Origin: Syntrophorhabdus sp.
GTDB taxonomy: Bacteria > Desulfobacterota > Syntrophorhabdia > Syntrophorhabdales > Syntrophorhabdaceae
Assembly (NCBI GenBank): GCA_012719415.1
Contig: JAAYAK010000072.1
Coordinates: 1 to 64,000 of the forward strand
Reading direction: 5' to 3'
DNA: 64,000 bases
Part shown: piece after piece, positions 18,366-27,365 of the stretch
How the letters are laid out: each line of letters begins with the position of its first letter
Position numbering within the stretch: the stretch's first letter is position 1
Program-made: the position numbers and the translations under genes
Notes under the pieces: generated by a model
The model's input: the letters and a program-made list of their open reading frames with translations, nothing else
The model's database searches: none
Told to the model about the DNA's origin: nothing

Positions 18366-19664
18366 ATGAACAACCATTCTCTTGACGACATAGTTACCGC
18401 GTACAGCCGTTTTGTCCCCCACCAGTTCCTGCAGCTCCTCGGCAAGGACAACGTTGTCGATATCACTCTCGGCGAGAGCCTTGAGAAGAAGATGACCATT
18501 CTCTTCTCGGACATGAGAGATTTTACGACCCTTTCCGAATCGATGACGCCCCGTCAGAACTTCGAGTTCATAAACGCTTACCTGGAGCGAATGGAACCGG
18601 TTATCACCGAGCACAACGGTGTTATAGACAAGTACATAGGCGACGCGATCATGGCTCTTTTTCCGACGAGCCCCGATGACGCTCTCGAGTGCGCGATAGA
18701 GATGCTTGGTCGCCTTGCCGGGTACAACCAGGAAAGAGGAAAGGCCGGGCATCGATCGGTCTCTATCGGTATAGGTCTCAACACGGGTCTTATGATGCTG
18801 GGCACAGTGGGCGGCAGGAACCGAATACAGAGCACCGTCATCAGCGACGCCGTGAACCTTGCTTCACGCGTGGAGACCATGACGAAGAGCTTTCGCACCA
18901 ACCTCCTCATCACGGAGCACACATACTGCAGCCTTAAGGACCCTGTCCGATACCGGATACGGTTTGCCGACCGCGTTACGGTGAAGGGTAGAAAGCAGCC
19001 GCAACCGGTCTATGAGGTCTTCGATGGCGACCTGCCCGAGGTCCGCGCCGCGAAGGAAAAGACGACGAGGCTCTTCGAGAGAGGGGTGGCCTATTATTAT
19101 TTCAGGGAGGTTATGCGCGCGCTCGAACTGTTCAGAGAATGCCTGGCCGAATGCCCGGAAGATAGCCTGGCAAGGGTGTATGCGGACAGATGTGAGCACT
19201 ACCTGGAGACGGGTGTCCATGAGGGAGCGGGCGAGATCGATCTTGTCGCTAAATGGGCGGAGGCCTTCGAGATAGGACACCCTGACATCGACGACCAGCA
19301 CCGGCAGTTGTTTGAGCGTGTGAACAGGTTCGCCGAAATGATCAGGAAGGACCGCGACTTCACAGCAGCCGGTCCCGTCATTGATTTCCTCGACGAGTAC
19401 GTCCGGACGCACTTCAAGGACGAAGAGGATATCATGGAGAAGCAGGGATACCCCTTTCTGGACGTCCAGAGGGACCAGCACGAGCGGTTCACGGAGCGCT
19501 TTGCGGCTCTCAAGCGCGAATTGCAGGAATCAGACGGTTCCGACTGGCATTTTCTTCTCTTCAAGATACAGATACTCGTCGTGGATTGGCTTGTCCATCA
19601 CACGTGCGGGGCTGACAGGCACCTGGGCAGGTTTCTCAGACTGGAAAGGTCAACAGGAGAATAG
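18366..19664 (+). CDS. Class III adenylate/guanylate cyclase fused to bacteriohemerythrin
   Basis: A 432-residue fusion. The cyclase homology domain spans about residues 40-215, with metal-binding FSDMRDFT (D49) and YIGDAIMALF (D93) and the NRIQSTVISDAVNLASR dimer segment. A short helical linker follows (about 235-295). Residues about 305-430 are a hemerythrin domain with the full ligand set (IGHPDIDDQHRQL, HFKDEEDIM, RDQHERF, LVHHTCGADRHL). Oxygen or NO binding at the diiron site probably tunes cyclic nucleotide synthesis. ATG 18366 is one choice; GTG 18354 and TTG 18303 are in frame. A ferritin-like gene follows 11 bp later. Confidence 0.87.
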   Translation: MNNHSLDDIVTAYSRFVPHQFLQLLGKDNVVDITLGESLEKKMTILFSDMRDFTTLSESMTPRQNFEFINAYLERMEPVITEHNGVIDKYIGDAIMALFPTSPDDALECAIEMLGRLAGYNQERGKAGHRSVSIGIGLNTGLMMLGTVGGRNRIQSTVISDAVNLASRVETMTKSFRTNLLITEHTYCSLKDPVRYRIRFADRVTVKGRKQPQPVYEVFDGDLPEVRAAKEKTTRLFERGVAYYYFREVMRALELFRECLAECPEDSLARVYADRCEHYLETGVHEGAGEIDLVAKWAEAFEIGHPDIDDQHRQLFERVNRFAEMIRKDRDFTAAGPVIDFLDEYVRTHFKDEEDIMEKQGYPFLDVQRDQHERFTERFAALKRELQESDGSDWHFLLFKIQILVVDWLVHHTCGADRHLGRFLRLERSTGE

Positions 19665-19675
19665 GGAGCGGTGAA

Positions 19676-20182
19676 ATGAACATCGAGGTATCGGGAGAAC
19701 TCTCGGGAATACTGGAAATGCTGAAACAGATGGCGCTCTTCGAGACGAAGATCGCCGAAATGTACAGCGTTTGCGCGTCGATGTGGAAGGAGGACGGCCA
19801 GTTCTGGCTCGATATCTGGCGGGATGAATTGCGGCACGCACGGCATATCGAGCAGATGATGGACATCATTCGGAAGAAGCCGGGACGTTTTCAGGCCGGA
19901 CGCCCCTTCAACGTGCATGCCCTGGCGACGGTTGTCAGGGACATCGTGCAGAAAACGGAAATGCTGAGGAACGGAGAGATCACGCAGGAGAGGTTCTTGT
20001 TTATCGCACAGAGCTATGAGGAGGGATATATCGAGGACAAATATGGCGAGATCGTAAAGACCGACGATGTCGAATACCAGACCCTCATGAGGGAGATCGT
20101 CAGTGATACCCGGCAGCACAAGGACAGGATCATTCATCACATACTAGACAGTGCGGAAAAGAAGGGATACATCAAGACGTAA
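19676..20182 (+). CDS. Ferritin-like/rubrerythrin-type diiron protein
   Basis: A 168-residue, almost wholly helical protein with a four-helix ferritin-like look. LFETKIAEMYSVCA supplies the first Glu, DELRHARHIEQM the ExxH pair, and later helices further acids and histidines (IAQSYEEGYIEDKYGEI, DTRQHKDRIIHH). The rubredoxin zinc ribbon of classical rubrerythrin is absent. It lies 11 bp after the cyclase-hemerythrin gene with its own ribosome site, so the two diiron proteins are probably made together, perhaps as an oxygen or peroxide response. The specific reaction is unknown. Confidence 0.75.
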   Translation: MNIEVSGELSGILEMLKQMALFETKIAEMYSVCASMWKEDGQFWLDIWRDELRHARHIEQMMDIIRKKPGRFQAGRPFNVHALATVVRDIVQKTEMLRNGEITQERFLFIAQSYEEGYIEDKYGEIVKTDDVEYQTLMREIVSDTRQHKDRIIHHILDSAEKKGYIKT

Positions 20183-20193
20183 CCACCTGCCAC

Positions 20194-20240
20194 GGTAGGA
20201 AGCATGGTTTCCGGCTAACCACATACCTTGTCTTCCTGCC
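20194..20240 (+). terminator. Weak hairpin after the ferritin-like gene
   Basis: GGTAGGAAG (20194-20202) can pair with CTTCCTGCC (20232-20240) with one G-T pair. There is no T-run. It may end the cyclase operon; the remainder of the gap to 20394 shows nothing I can support. Confidence 0.35.
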
Positions 20241-20394
20241 GGAACTCACCAGGACCCTCCCATCGGCCGTATGCCGGCACCGGGGGCGCCCGGGCTCTGG
20301 AATTTCTGCTTGAAACCGGTCCGGCTCAATGTTAAAACCCAAATGCCCATAGCGGCTCTGAAAGACGACGGGACGAGTGCGGGAGAGGTTTATG

Positions 20395-21090
20395 ATGAAC
20401 GGTTTGATCGACGAAGGTCGGGAACTCATTGACGCGGCGGAAGAGGGTGACGTTGCCGGGGCGAGCGTGCTCATCGCGGCAGGCGCCGACGTGGAGGAGA
20501 CGGATACCGGCGGCTGGACGCCTCTCATGGTGGCGGCGCAGGCGGGGCATCTCGAGATGGTGCGTGTCCTGATCGCGGCGGGGGCCGATGTGAACGCGAG
20601 GGACAGGCTCCGTGTGACGCCTCTCATGGTGGCGGCGTCGGGTGGCTCCACGGGCCTCATGGAAATGCTGCTTAATAACGGGGCGGCTGTCAACGATGCG
20701 GACGAGAATGGAACGACCCCTCTTATGTGGGCGTCCACGGAAGGGCGTGTCGAGGCGGTGCGGATGCTCATAGTACGGGGAGCCGACGTGAACGCGAGGG
20801 GGGCGAGCGGGTACACCGCGCTCATGGACGCGTCGGGGAAAGGGCACGTGGAGGTGGCGGAGCTTCTCATAACGGCAAAGGCTGATGTGAACGCGAAGGA
20901 CAAGAACGGCCTGACGGCCCTCATGCTCGCGGCGATGATGGGTCACAGTGACGTGGTCCGCGCACTCATACGTGCGGGAGCCGACGTGAACGCCAGGGGA
21001 GATGGCGGGTACACCGCCCTTATGGACGCGTCGGGAAGCGGCTGCGAGGAGATAGTCCGGCTCCTTGAGGAAGCGGGGGCTACCGGGTAG
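20395..21090 (+). CDS. Ankyrin-repeat protein
   Basis: A 231-residue protein made almost only of about seven 33-residue ankyrin repeats, each with the TPLM/TALM start, the A-x-x-G-H helix and a GADVNAR turn. No signal peptide or membrane segment is present, so it is cytoplasmic and presumably a protein-binding scaffold. ATG 20395 is chosen because GGGAGAGG lies 6-7 bp upstream; ATG 20392 and GTG 20377 are in frame. The repeats are also visible in the DNA, so copy number may vary. Its 3' end overlaps the convergent flavoprotein gene by 11 bp. Confidence 0.88.
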   Translation: MNGLIDEGRELIDAAEEGDVAGASVLIAAGADVEETDTGGWTPLMVAAQAGHLEMVRVLIAAGADVNARDRLRVTPLMVAASGGSTGLMEMLLNNGAAVNDADENGTTPLMWASTEGRVEAVRMLIVRGADVNARGASGYTALMDASGKGHVEVAELLITAKADVNAKDKNGLTALMLAAMMGHSDVVRALIRAGADVNARGDGGYTALMDASGSGCEEIVRLLEEAGATG

Positions 21091-22558
21091 CTTCCCTGAT
21101 GCTCTTGACGGCGATGCGGCCCGAGCTCAGCGCGAAGCTGCTTGCCGAACCCTCAGCGAGGAGGTCGTAGGTGCTGTCGTAAAGACCGCCCATGTCCTGC
21201 CCCGTGACATACAGGCCAGGGATCACTTCCCCTTGCTCATCGAGGGCCTGCATGCGCGTGTTTACCTGTACCCCGCCGAGGGTCAGGAAGAACGCGCGGA
21301 GCCCTTTCAGCGCATAGTAAGGACCCTGCCGGGTATCGAACTTCACGAGATGCTCCGGTTTGCGGCTGAAGTCCGGGTCGTGTTTCCCGTCGGCGTAGCG
21401 GTTGACAGTTTCGATCGTCTCCCGCAACTTCTGCGGTCTTATCCCTATCTTCCCGGCGAGTTCCTCGATCGTGTCCGCCTTGAAGGCGAAACCTGAGACT
21501 ATACCTTTCTCGATGCCTTCATCGAGGGCAGTCATCTTCTGTCCCGGAACGACGATGGCGTTGAAGGGTGTGAGAGGCCCGCTATCCACCATCGACCTTC
21601 GCATGGCATCGTCAAAGATGGACCACATGAGACCCCCGTTCGCCGTCATCGCGTTGTAGACGTCGCTGAAGACGGAGCCGAAGGATTCATTGTAGAAGCG
21701 GTCTCCATGCTTGTTCACCCAGAGAAAGGGCTGGCTCAGGGCACAGCGCATCTGTTTCATGTGGTCCGGTCCGCTGAACTGTCTTATCGCCGGCTCATTG
21801 TCGAGATAGGGGCTGTTTCCCGCAAGCGTCCCCATACTCGCGAGTGCCGCGCCAGCGCTCATGGCAAGGTTGATCCCGTCACCCGTCCTGCCGTCGACAG
21901 CGGGTCCGCGGTACATGAGCTTTGCCATCCCCGGTGTGCTGACATCGGGCACGTACTTCTTCAGCATCTCCTTGTTGCTGGCGAAACCCCCCGTGGCTAT
22001 GATGACGGCCCGCGCGGTTATCGTCATGGTGTTTCCGTCGGCATCGACGGCCTCGACGCCCGTGACGGCGCCCCTCTCGTCGATAAGGAGTTTCTTCGCC
22101 GGCGTTTGCGTCAAAAGGGGCACGCCTCTCTCCTTTATGTGACCGGAGAGTATCTTCACGAGCCGGGCTCCCCGGCCTTCGAAGATATGCCATACCTGAA
22201 GGCTCCTCTCGGGCGGGAACATCGTCCTTATCCCCTCTATCCTTACCCCGTGGTCGACGAGCCAGTCGATGGTCTCGGCGGATTCGTTGAGAAGGGCCCT
22301 GATGACCGACGCGTTGCACCGCCAGTGATGGAATTCCATAACCCTGGCGAAGACCTGGTCCGTCGTTGTCGTGATCCGCTTCTCCTTCTGATACCGTGTT
22401 CCGATGCCGAGAGAACCTTCTGGGAAAAGGCCGGCGCCGCCGGGAAAGGGCATCTTCTCCAGAAGAATGACCCTCAAGCCATATTCTGCCGCCGTCAGCG
22501 CGGCCGACAGGCCGCTTAAGCCCCCTCCCGCGATGACTATGTCCGTTTCGTGGTCCAT
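21080..22558 (-). CDS. FAD-dependent oxidoreductase of the fumarate reductase/flavocytochrome c type
   Basis: A flavoprotein of about 492 residues with an N-terminal Rossmann motif (DIVIAGGGLSGLSAALTAAE), a GGFASNKEML segment and the C-terminal GGVQVNTRMQAL and GLYVTGQDMGGLYDSTYDL parts seen in fumarate reductase, KSTD and urocanate reductase relatives. It reduces or oxidises an unknown C=C bond. No haem domain or Tat signal is present, so it is cytoplasmic and needs a separate electron donor. ATG 22558 follows GGGAGGA; a 24-residue extension to 22630 is unlikely. It converges on and overlaps the ankyrin gene. Confidence 0.82.
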   Translation of the reverse strand: MDHETDIVIAGGGLSGLSAALTAAEYGLRVILLEKMPFPGGAGLFPEGSLGIGTRYQKEKRITTTTDQVFARVMEFHHWRCNASVIRALLNESAETIDWLVDHGVRIEGIRTMFPPERSLQVWHIFEGRGARLVKILSGHIKERGVPLLTQTPAKKLLIDERGAVTGVEAVDADGNTMTITARAVIIATGGFASNKEMLKKYVPDVSTPGMAKLMYRGPAVDGRTGDGINLAMSAGAALASMGTLAGNSPYLDNEPAIRQFSGPDHMKQMRCALSQPFLWVNKHGDRFYNESFGSVFSDVYNAMTANGGLMWSIFDDAMRRSMVDSGPLTPFNAIVVPGQKMTALDEGIEKGIVSGFAFKADTIEELAGKIGIRPQKLRETIETVNRYADGKHDPDFSRKPEHLVKFDTRQGPYYALKGLRAFFLTLGGVQVNTRMQALDEQGEVIPGLYVTGQDMGGLYDSTYDLLAEGSASSFALSSGRIAVKSIREATR

Positions 22559-22710
22559 GATCGCCTGTCCTCCCGCTTCGTCGTCCCTCTGATGCCGTGC
22601 AAAGTGATCCCTGGACGAAGCATCATTCATGCTATAATAGATGGGGAGTGCAAATCAATGCAGTATGCTCTTCTGGATGAGAGGGTACTGCGAGGGAGAA
22701 GGGCGGAAAT

Positions 22711-23268
22711 ATGCGCGGATCGGCAGTCATCATAGTTCTCTTGCTCGGGATCGTGGTCGCGGCGGGATGTGTCTCTCCGAACTTTCCCGCCGGGGATGTG
22801 GCGGTAAGACTTCCTCTCAACGAGGGCGTGGGGAGTCTCGACTTCCTGTCGGAAGGCGAGGTGTGGATACTCCGTGACATCAACAGGGCGAGAGCGTCTG
22901 CCGCGGTCCCGCTTGAGCCTCTCAAGGCCTCGCGGGGGCTTTCACTGGCGGCAAAGGAGCGCGCGGAGGAGATCGCCCGTTCGGACTCGTCAGGCATGAC
23001 ACCGGAGCAGGAACGGAACCGCCTCTTCGAGCGTGTCCGCCGGTTTGGAACGTGGACGGGGAGTGTCGCCGAGGTGAGGAGCCACGGATACCCCGAGGAC
23101 ACTGTAGTGAAAGAGCTGCTGAGCGGAAGCATCTTTCAAAGGGGACAGTCCCGGCCGTACTTCATGGATGCCCAATACGCGGTGATGGGCACGGGATGCA
23201 CAATGGCCGTGCGCATCGCTCCCCTGTGTGTCATCATCGTTGCCAGCGAATTCAGGGAAGGCCGCTGA
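22711..23268 (+). CDS. Lipoprotein with CAP/SCP-like domain
   Basis: A 185-residue protein with a lipoprotein signal ending in VAAGC (C20) and a region resembling bacterial CAP/SCP domains of the YkwD type (ILRDINRARASAAVPLEPLKASRGLSLAAKERAEEIA). The usual HxxN-type central motifs are weak, and the end is shorter than typical. It probably sits in the envelope; its function is unknown. TATAAT at 22633-22638 could be its -10, with a poor -35. Confidence 0.6.
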   Translation: MRGSAVIIVLLLGIVVAAGCVSPNFPAGDVAVRLPLNEGVGSLDFLSEGEVWILRDINRARASAAVPLEPLKASRGLSLAAKERAEEIARSDSSGMTPEQERNRLFERVRRFGTWTGSVAEVRSHGYPEDTVVKELLSGSIFQRGQSRPYFMDAQYAVMGTGCTMAVRIAPLCVIIVASEFREGR

Positions 23269-23349
23269 CCTTTCATGCATCATTGTCTGGCGCAGCCTTT
23301 TAGGCTTTACAGGCGGCTCAGATATGGACTACGATAGGCATATGGCCCC

Positions 23350-24873
23350 TTGGGCCTGGAACGAAAAGCAGCTGTACCTTTGCGCCTGTCCATGTATGCC
23401 GAAGATCAAGAAGACCGTGGTTTTTCGATTCGGGGTGACGCCTGCGGCCAGGACTCGCTGGCCCGGATGGACGAGCGCGCCGACCACGCCTTCTCGCGTG
23501 CCGCCGGCGCGCCCCTCATCGACGGGAACCGTGTCCGTCTTCTGAAGGATGCCGGCGAGAACTACCCGGCATGGCTCGAGGCTATCGGAGCCGCGACACA
23601 GCACATCCATTTCGAGAGCTACATCATCTATGAGGACGATACGGGGCGGAGATTTGCCGATGCCCTGATCGCGAAGGCGCGCGAAGGCGTGCGGGTGCGG
23701 CTCATCCGCGACTGGATGGGCGGTCTCGGCAAGGCATCCCGGCGGTTCTGGAATGACCTCAAGACGGGTGGCGTGGAAGTGCGCTGCTACAATCCCCCGC
23801 GCTTCAGCAGCCCCTTCGGCTGGCTCTCGCGGGACCACAGGAAGATGCTTGCCGTCGACGGAAAGATAGGGTTCGTTTCCGGCCTGTGCGTGGGCAGAAA
23901 GTGGGAGGGCGCCCCGGAACGGGGGATCGAGCCCTGGCGAGACACCGGCGTGGAGGTATGCGGGCCTGCGGTGGCCGATATAGAACGGGCATTCGCCGAG
24001 GTCTGGGCAATGATGGGCGAACCCGTCCCCGAAAGTGAGCTCCCCGGTGCCGATGAGATCGATCGGGCCGGCGATATGAGACTGAGGGTTGTGGCAGGTG
24101 TGCCGGCCATGGCGAGCGTGCTGAGGCTCGATCAGCTTGTGGCCACCCTCGCAACAAAGAGGCTCTGGCTGACCGATGCCTACTACGCAGGGCTGTCCAC
24201 CTACGTTGAGGCCCTGAAGGCGGCGGCGAGGGATGGTGTCGATGTCCGCCTCATTGTGCCCAATGCGACGGACATCCTCCTTCTGCGACCATTGTCACGG
24301 GCAGGTTACCGGCCGCTCCTCGAAGCGGGCGTGCGCGTTTTCGAATGGAAGGGCCCCATGCTCCACGCGAAGACGGCGGTCGCGGACGGTTCGTGGGCGC
24401 GTGTCGGTTCGACGAACCTCAATATCGCCAGCTGGTTCGGCAATTGCGAGCTGGACCTCGTCGTCGAGGATGTCTCCTTCGCCGGTGAGATGGAAGAGAT
24501 GTACCTCCGGGACCTTACTAACGCAACCGAGATAGTCCTTGATGAGAGGCACAAGCTACGGGCGCCGCGCAGGGCGTACCGGAGGGCCGCCGCGTCCGGC
24601 GGGGGAGGGAGCCTCGGGCGGGCCGTGGCGGGCGCGGTCCGCATCGGTAACGCCGTGGGGGCCGCCTTCACCGACAGGAGGGTACTCGAGCCGGTGGAGG
24701 CGCGCCTGATGATCTTCGCCGGTGTTATCTTCGCGGTGCTGGCTGTCATCCTTGGTTTCTTTCCCCGCGTGCTCGCATACCCGCTCATGGTAATCTGCGC
24801 GTGGCTGGCGGCGGGACTCATCTACAGAAGCTGGAGGCTCTACCGGGAAGGCAGGCGGAAAAGAAGGCATTGA
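23350..24873 (+). CDS. Phospholipase D / cardiolipin synthase-type protein
   Basis: A protein of about 507 residues with two HKD motifs, [16 protein letters not shown] and [18 protein letters not shown], as in cardiolipin synthases and phosphatidyl transferases. Two hydrophobic segments lie at the C-terminus ([37 protein letters not shown]), the reverse of ClsA where the membrane helices are N-terminal. The start is unsure: TTG 23350 opens the frame, ATG 23392 and ATG 23467 are inside it, and none has a good ribosome site. Conserved sequence begins near residue 50. It may make cardiolipin or modify another envelope lipid. Confidence 0.82.
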   Translation: MGLERKAAVPLRLSMYAEDQEDRGFSIRGDACGQDSLARMDERADHAFSRAAGAPLIDGNRVRLLKDAGENYPAWLEAIGAATQHIHFESYIIYEDDTGRRFADALIAKAREGVRVRLIRDWMGGLGKASRRFWNDLKTGGVEVRCYNPPRFSSPFGWLSRDHRKMLAVDGKIGFVSGLCVGRKWEGAPERGIEPWRDTGVEVCGPAVADIERAFAEVWAMMGEPVPESELPGADEIDRAGDMRLRVVAGVPAMASVLRLDQLVATLATKRLWLTDAYYAGLSTYVEALKAAARDGVDVRLIVPNATDILLLRPLSRAGYRPLLEAGVRVFEWKGPMLHAKTAVADGSWARVGSTNLNIASWFGNCELDLVVEDVSFAGEMEEMYLRDLTNATEIVLDERHKLRAPRRAYRRAAASGGGGSLGRAVAGAVRIGNAVGAAFTDRRVLEPVEARLMIFAGVIFAVLAVILGFFPRVLAYPLMVICAWLAAGLIYRSWRLYREGRRKRRH

Positions 24874-24945
24874 TTCCCGCGGCGGCTCGTAATAGCCTTG
24901 TGTGAGCGGGAAGCGGGGAACGTGAGAAAGGAAAGGAGCGAGAGC

Positions 24946-25716
24946 ATGGAAGAGAAAATTCGCGAGGTGGCGCGACTGATCACGGAGGCGAAAAACATTG
25001 TCATCTTCGTGGGTGCCGGACTGAGCACTGAATCGGGGATACCCGATTTCCGGAGCCCGGGAGGTGTCTGGGACAAGTACGACCCGGCCGATTTCGATTT
25101 CCATAATTTTCTTTCCCGGGAATCATCACGGGAGAAATACTGGCAGATGGCAACGGAGATGTATGAAGCAATGAGGGACGCGAAGCCCAACGCCGGGCAC
25201 CTGGCCATCGCCGAGCTTGAGAGGCTCGGCAAGCTCGACTGCCTCATCACGCAGAACATCGACGGCCTCCACTTCAAGGCGGGGAACTCGGAGGCGAAAG
25301 TCTTCGAACTCCACGGCACCGCGATGCATGTGGCCTGCCTCGACTGTCACAGGCGGTATGAGAGGGATCCCATCCAGGAAAGGATCGCCGCGGGAGACAG
25401 GGCGCCGAGATGCGATTCCTGCGGGGGGCCCCTGAAACCGGCCACGATCTCCTTCGGGCAGAGCATGCCCGAGAGGGAAACGGCTGAAGCGTTCCGGCGG
25501 TCTGCCGCCTGCGATCTTTTCATCGTGATAGGTTCGTCGCTCGTTGTCTATCCGGCGGCGCAGATGCCCGTCGAGGCGAAACGGTCGGGGGCGAAGCTCG
25601 TGATAATCAACCGCGACGCAACCCCTTGCGACAAAATGGCCAACGTCATACTGAACGGCCCGGCCGGGCAGATCATGGAATCGATACTGCAAGAGGTGAA
25701 GGAAGGCCGGGTATAA
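24946..25716 (+). CDS. cobB: NAD-dependent protein deacylase (sirtuin)
   Basis: A true SIR2 deacylase of 256 residues: GAGLSTESGIPDFRSPGG for NAD binding, TQNIDGLH, the catalytic His in ELHGTAMHVACLDC, zinc cysteines CLDC and CDSC, and GSSLVVYPAAQMP. In acyl-CoA-rich anaerobes such enzymes reverse lysine acylation of CoA ligases and dehydrogenases, though the targets here are unknown. ATG 24946 follows GAAAGGAG; the longer GTG frame from 24898 is unlikely. It contrasts with the zinc-less SIR2-like protein at 13.6 kb. Confidence 0.93.
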   Translation: MEEKIREVARLITEAKNIVIFVGAGLSTESGIPDFRSPGGVWDKYDPADFDFHNFLSRESSREKYWQMATEMYEAMRDAKPNAGHLAIAELERLGKLDCLITQNIDGLHFKAGNSEAKVFELHGTAMHVACLDCHRRYERDPIQERIAAGDRAPRCDSCGGPLKPATISFGQSMPERETAEAFRRSAACDLFIVIGSSLVVYPAAQMPVEAKRSGAKLVIINRDATPCDKMANVILNGPAGQIMESILQEVKEGRV

Positions 25717-25855
25717 GGCCTGAGCAAGAGCCTCTCCGGGTTTCGTCGAAGCGGTCAGAGATTGGCATTTTCTGACCGCCCATTCTTTCATTCGTCCTGG
25801 GCTGTCATGGTGCCTCCATCGCGTTGATGGGCAAGGTCTTGATTCTCTCCGGAAC

Positions 25856-25881
25856 TCATTGTATAATGAGGTATATAACGA
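25856..25881 (+). promoter_or_regulatory. ModE-like operator upstream of modA
   Basis: TCATTGTATA, 6 bp, then TATATAACGA. The right half is identical to the ModE consensus half-site and the left matches its reverse complement at 8 of 10 positions with the canonical 6-bp spacing. It lies about 38 bp before modA. No modE gene is in the window. Confidence 0.7.
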
Positions 25882-25918
25882 GTGCTACGAGACAGATAGA
25901 CAAAGGAGGAATGTAACC

Positions 25919-26671
25919 ATGAGGAAGATTGTTGGCAGTCTGTTCCTGGTCCTGGCAGCCGTCATGCTGTGTGTTGTGCCCGTCCATGCAGGCGACCTCA
26001 GCATCTCTGCGGCCGCAAGCCTGCGCGAGGCAGTTACGGAGCTTGGAAGTGCCTTTTCCGCGAAGAGCCCGGATGTCAGGATCCAGAACAATTTCGCCGC
26101 GTCGGGGGCCCTCGCGAAGCAGATAGAAACCGGCGCCCCGGCGGACGTGTTCTTTTCGGCCAACGTGAAGTGGATGGACTTCCTCGTCGAAAAGGGTCTG
26201 ATAGACAAGAGGTACACCACCGTCGTCGCCTACAATGTCCTTGTTTTCGTGGGGAAACCGGATCTCAAGGCAAAGACAATGCAGGACCTGGTCAAGCTGG
26301 AGAGGATCGCCGTGGGAAGCCCCAAGAGTGTCCCGGCGGGCGACTATGCCGTTCAGGCCATCAAGAAGGCGGGAATCGAAAAACAGCTGGAAGGCAAGCT
26401 CGTGATGGGCAAGGATGTTCGGGAATGTCTGATGTACGCGGACAGGGGCGAGGTGACAGGCGCCTTCGTCTACAAGACGGATGCCGAGCAGATGGCGAAG
26501 AACGTGAAGATCCTCTTCATCGTGCCCCAGGGACTCTATCCGAAGGTGACCTATCCGCTGGGAGTCACGGCGGCGGGGGCGAAGAAGCCCGAGGCCGTCG
26601 CGTATTTCAAGTTCGCGCAGTCCGCGGAAGGGAAAAAGATACTTGCGAAGCATGGTTTTATAGTAGAATAG
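25919..26671 (+). CDS. modA: Molybdate ABC transporter, substrate-binding protein
   Basis: A 250-residue periplasmic binding protein: a signal peptide ends near VHAG (residue 23), then the ModA core follows (ISAAASLREAVTELGSAF, NFAASGALAKQIETGAPADVFFSA, FVYKTDA). It captures molybdate or tungstate for ModBC. ATG 25919 is preceded by AGGAGG; an upstream extension to 25859 is not protein-like. It is the first gene of modABC, with 6-bp and 1-bp gaps to the next genes. Supply of molybdenum fits the molybdenum hydroxylase genes at the right end of the window. Confidence 0.95.
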   Translation: MRKIVGSLFLVLAAVMLCVVPVHAGDLSISAAASLREAVTELGSAFSAKSPDVRIQNNFAASGALAKQIETGAPADVFFSANVKWMDFLVEKGLIDKRYTTVVAYNVLVFVGKPDLKAKTMQDLVKLERIAVGSPKSVPAGDYAVQAIKKAGIEKQLEGKLVMGKDVRECLMYADRGEVTGAFVYKTDAEQMAKNVKILFIVPQGLYPKVTYPLGVTAAGAKKPEAVAYFKFAQSAEGKKILAKHGFIVE

Positions 26672-26677
26672 CCTTGC

Positions 26678-27364
26678 ATGCCCCTTTTCAGCCATTCGGA
26701 CTACCTCGCGATCCTGCTTTCCCTCAAGGTGGCGGTGGTCGCGACCCTTGTCTCTCTGCCTTTCGGGTTCGCCGTGGCCTATCTCATGACCTTCAGAAGG
26801 TTTCCGGGAAAGGTCGGCCTTGATGTAATTGTGAATCTGCCCCTCACGCTGCCGCCCGTCGTGGTGGGATATCTTTTGCTCCTTCTTCTGGGGCAGCAGG
26901 GGCCCATAGGGAAGTGGCTGCTGCAGCCCCTGGGAATTAAGCTGATCTTTACCTGGAAGGCTGCGGTTATTGGCACGGCGGTGGTGGGTTTTCCCCTCAT
27001 GGTAAGGTCCATACGGACCGGCATGGAGACGATCGACCGGAGGCTTGTCGAGGCTTCCCGCACTCTGGGGGCCAGGTGGTTCGACACGGTGATGACTGTT
27101 ATCGTACCCCTTTCGGTTCGGGGGATCATCGCCGGATCTATCCTCATGTTCGCCCGGGGGCTGGGCGAGTTCGGCGCTACCATCATCGTGGCCGGGAACA
27201 TCCCCGGCGTCACCCAGACCATTCCCCTTGCCATCTACGACTATGTCAGCTCACCGGGGGGTGATGTCATGGCCATGGCGCTTTGCCTCGTGTCCATTTC
27301 CATCTCCGTTGTCGTACTCGTTTTTCATGAATGGTTGAGCAGAAGGATGGTCAGGGCGGACTGA
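26678..27364 (+). CDS. modB: Molybdate ABC transporter, permease
   Basis: A 228-residue inner-membrane permease with about five to six helices and the EAA-type loop (VEASRTLGARWFDTVMTVIVPLSVRGIIAGSI) that docks to ModC. LTLPPVVVGYLLLLLLG and GEFGATIIVAGNIPG are typical of ModB/CysW. Its ATG lies 6 bp after modA. Confidence 0.95.
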   Translation: MPLFSHSDYLAILLSLKVAVVATLVSLPFGFAVAYLMTFRRFPGKVGLDVIVNLPLTLPPVVVGYLLLLLLGQQGPIGKWLLQPLGIKLIFTWKAAVIGTAVVGFPLMVRSIRTGMETIDRRLVEASRTLGARWFDTVMTVIVPLSVRGIIAGSILMFARGLGEFGATIIVAGNIPGVTQTIPLAIYDYVSSPGGDVMAMALCLVSISISVVVLVFHEWLSRRMVRAD

Positions 27365-27365
27365 C

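Noticed and set aside
20332-20946. Long minus-strand frames opposite the ankyrin gene
   Set aside because: Repetitive shadows of the ankyrin repeats with no family resemblance.
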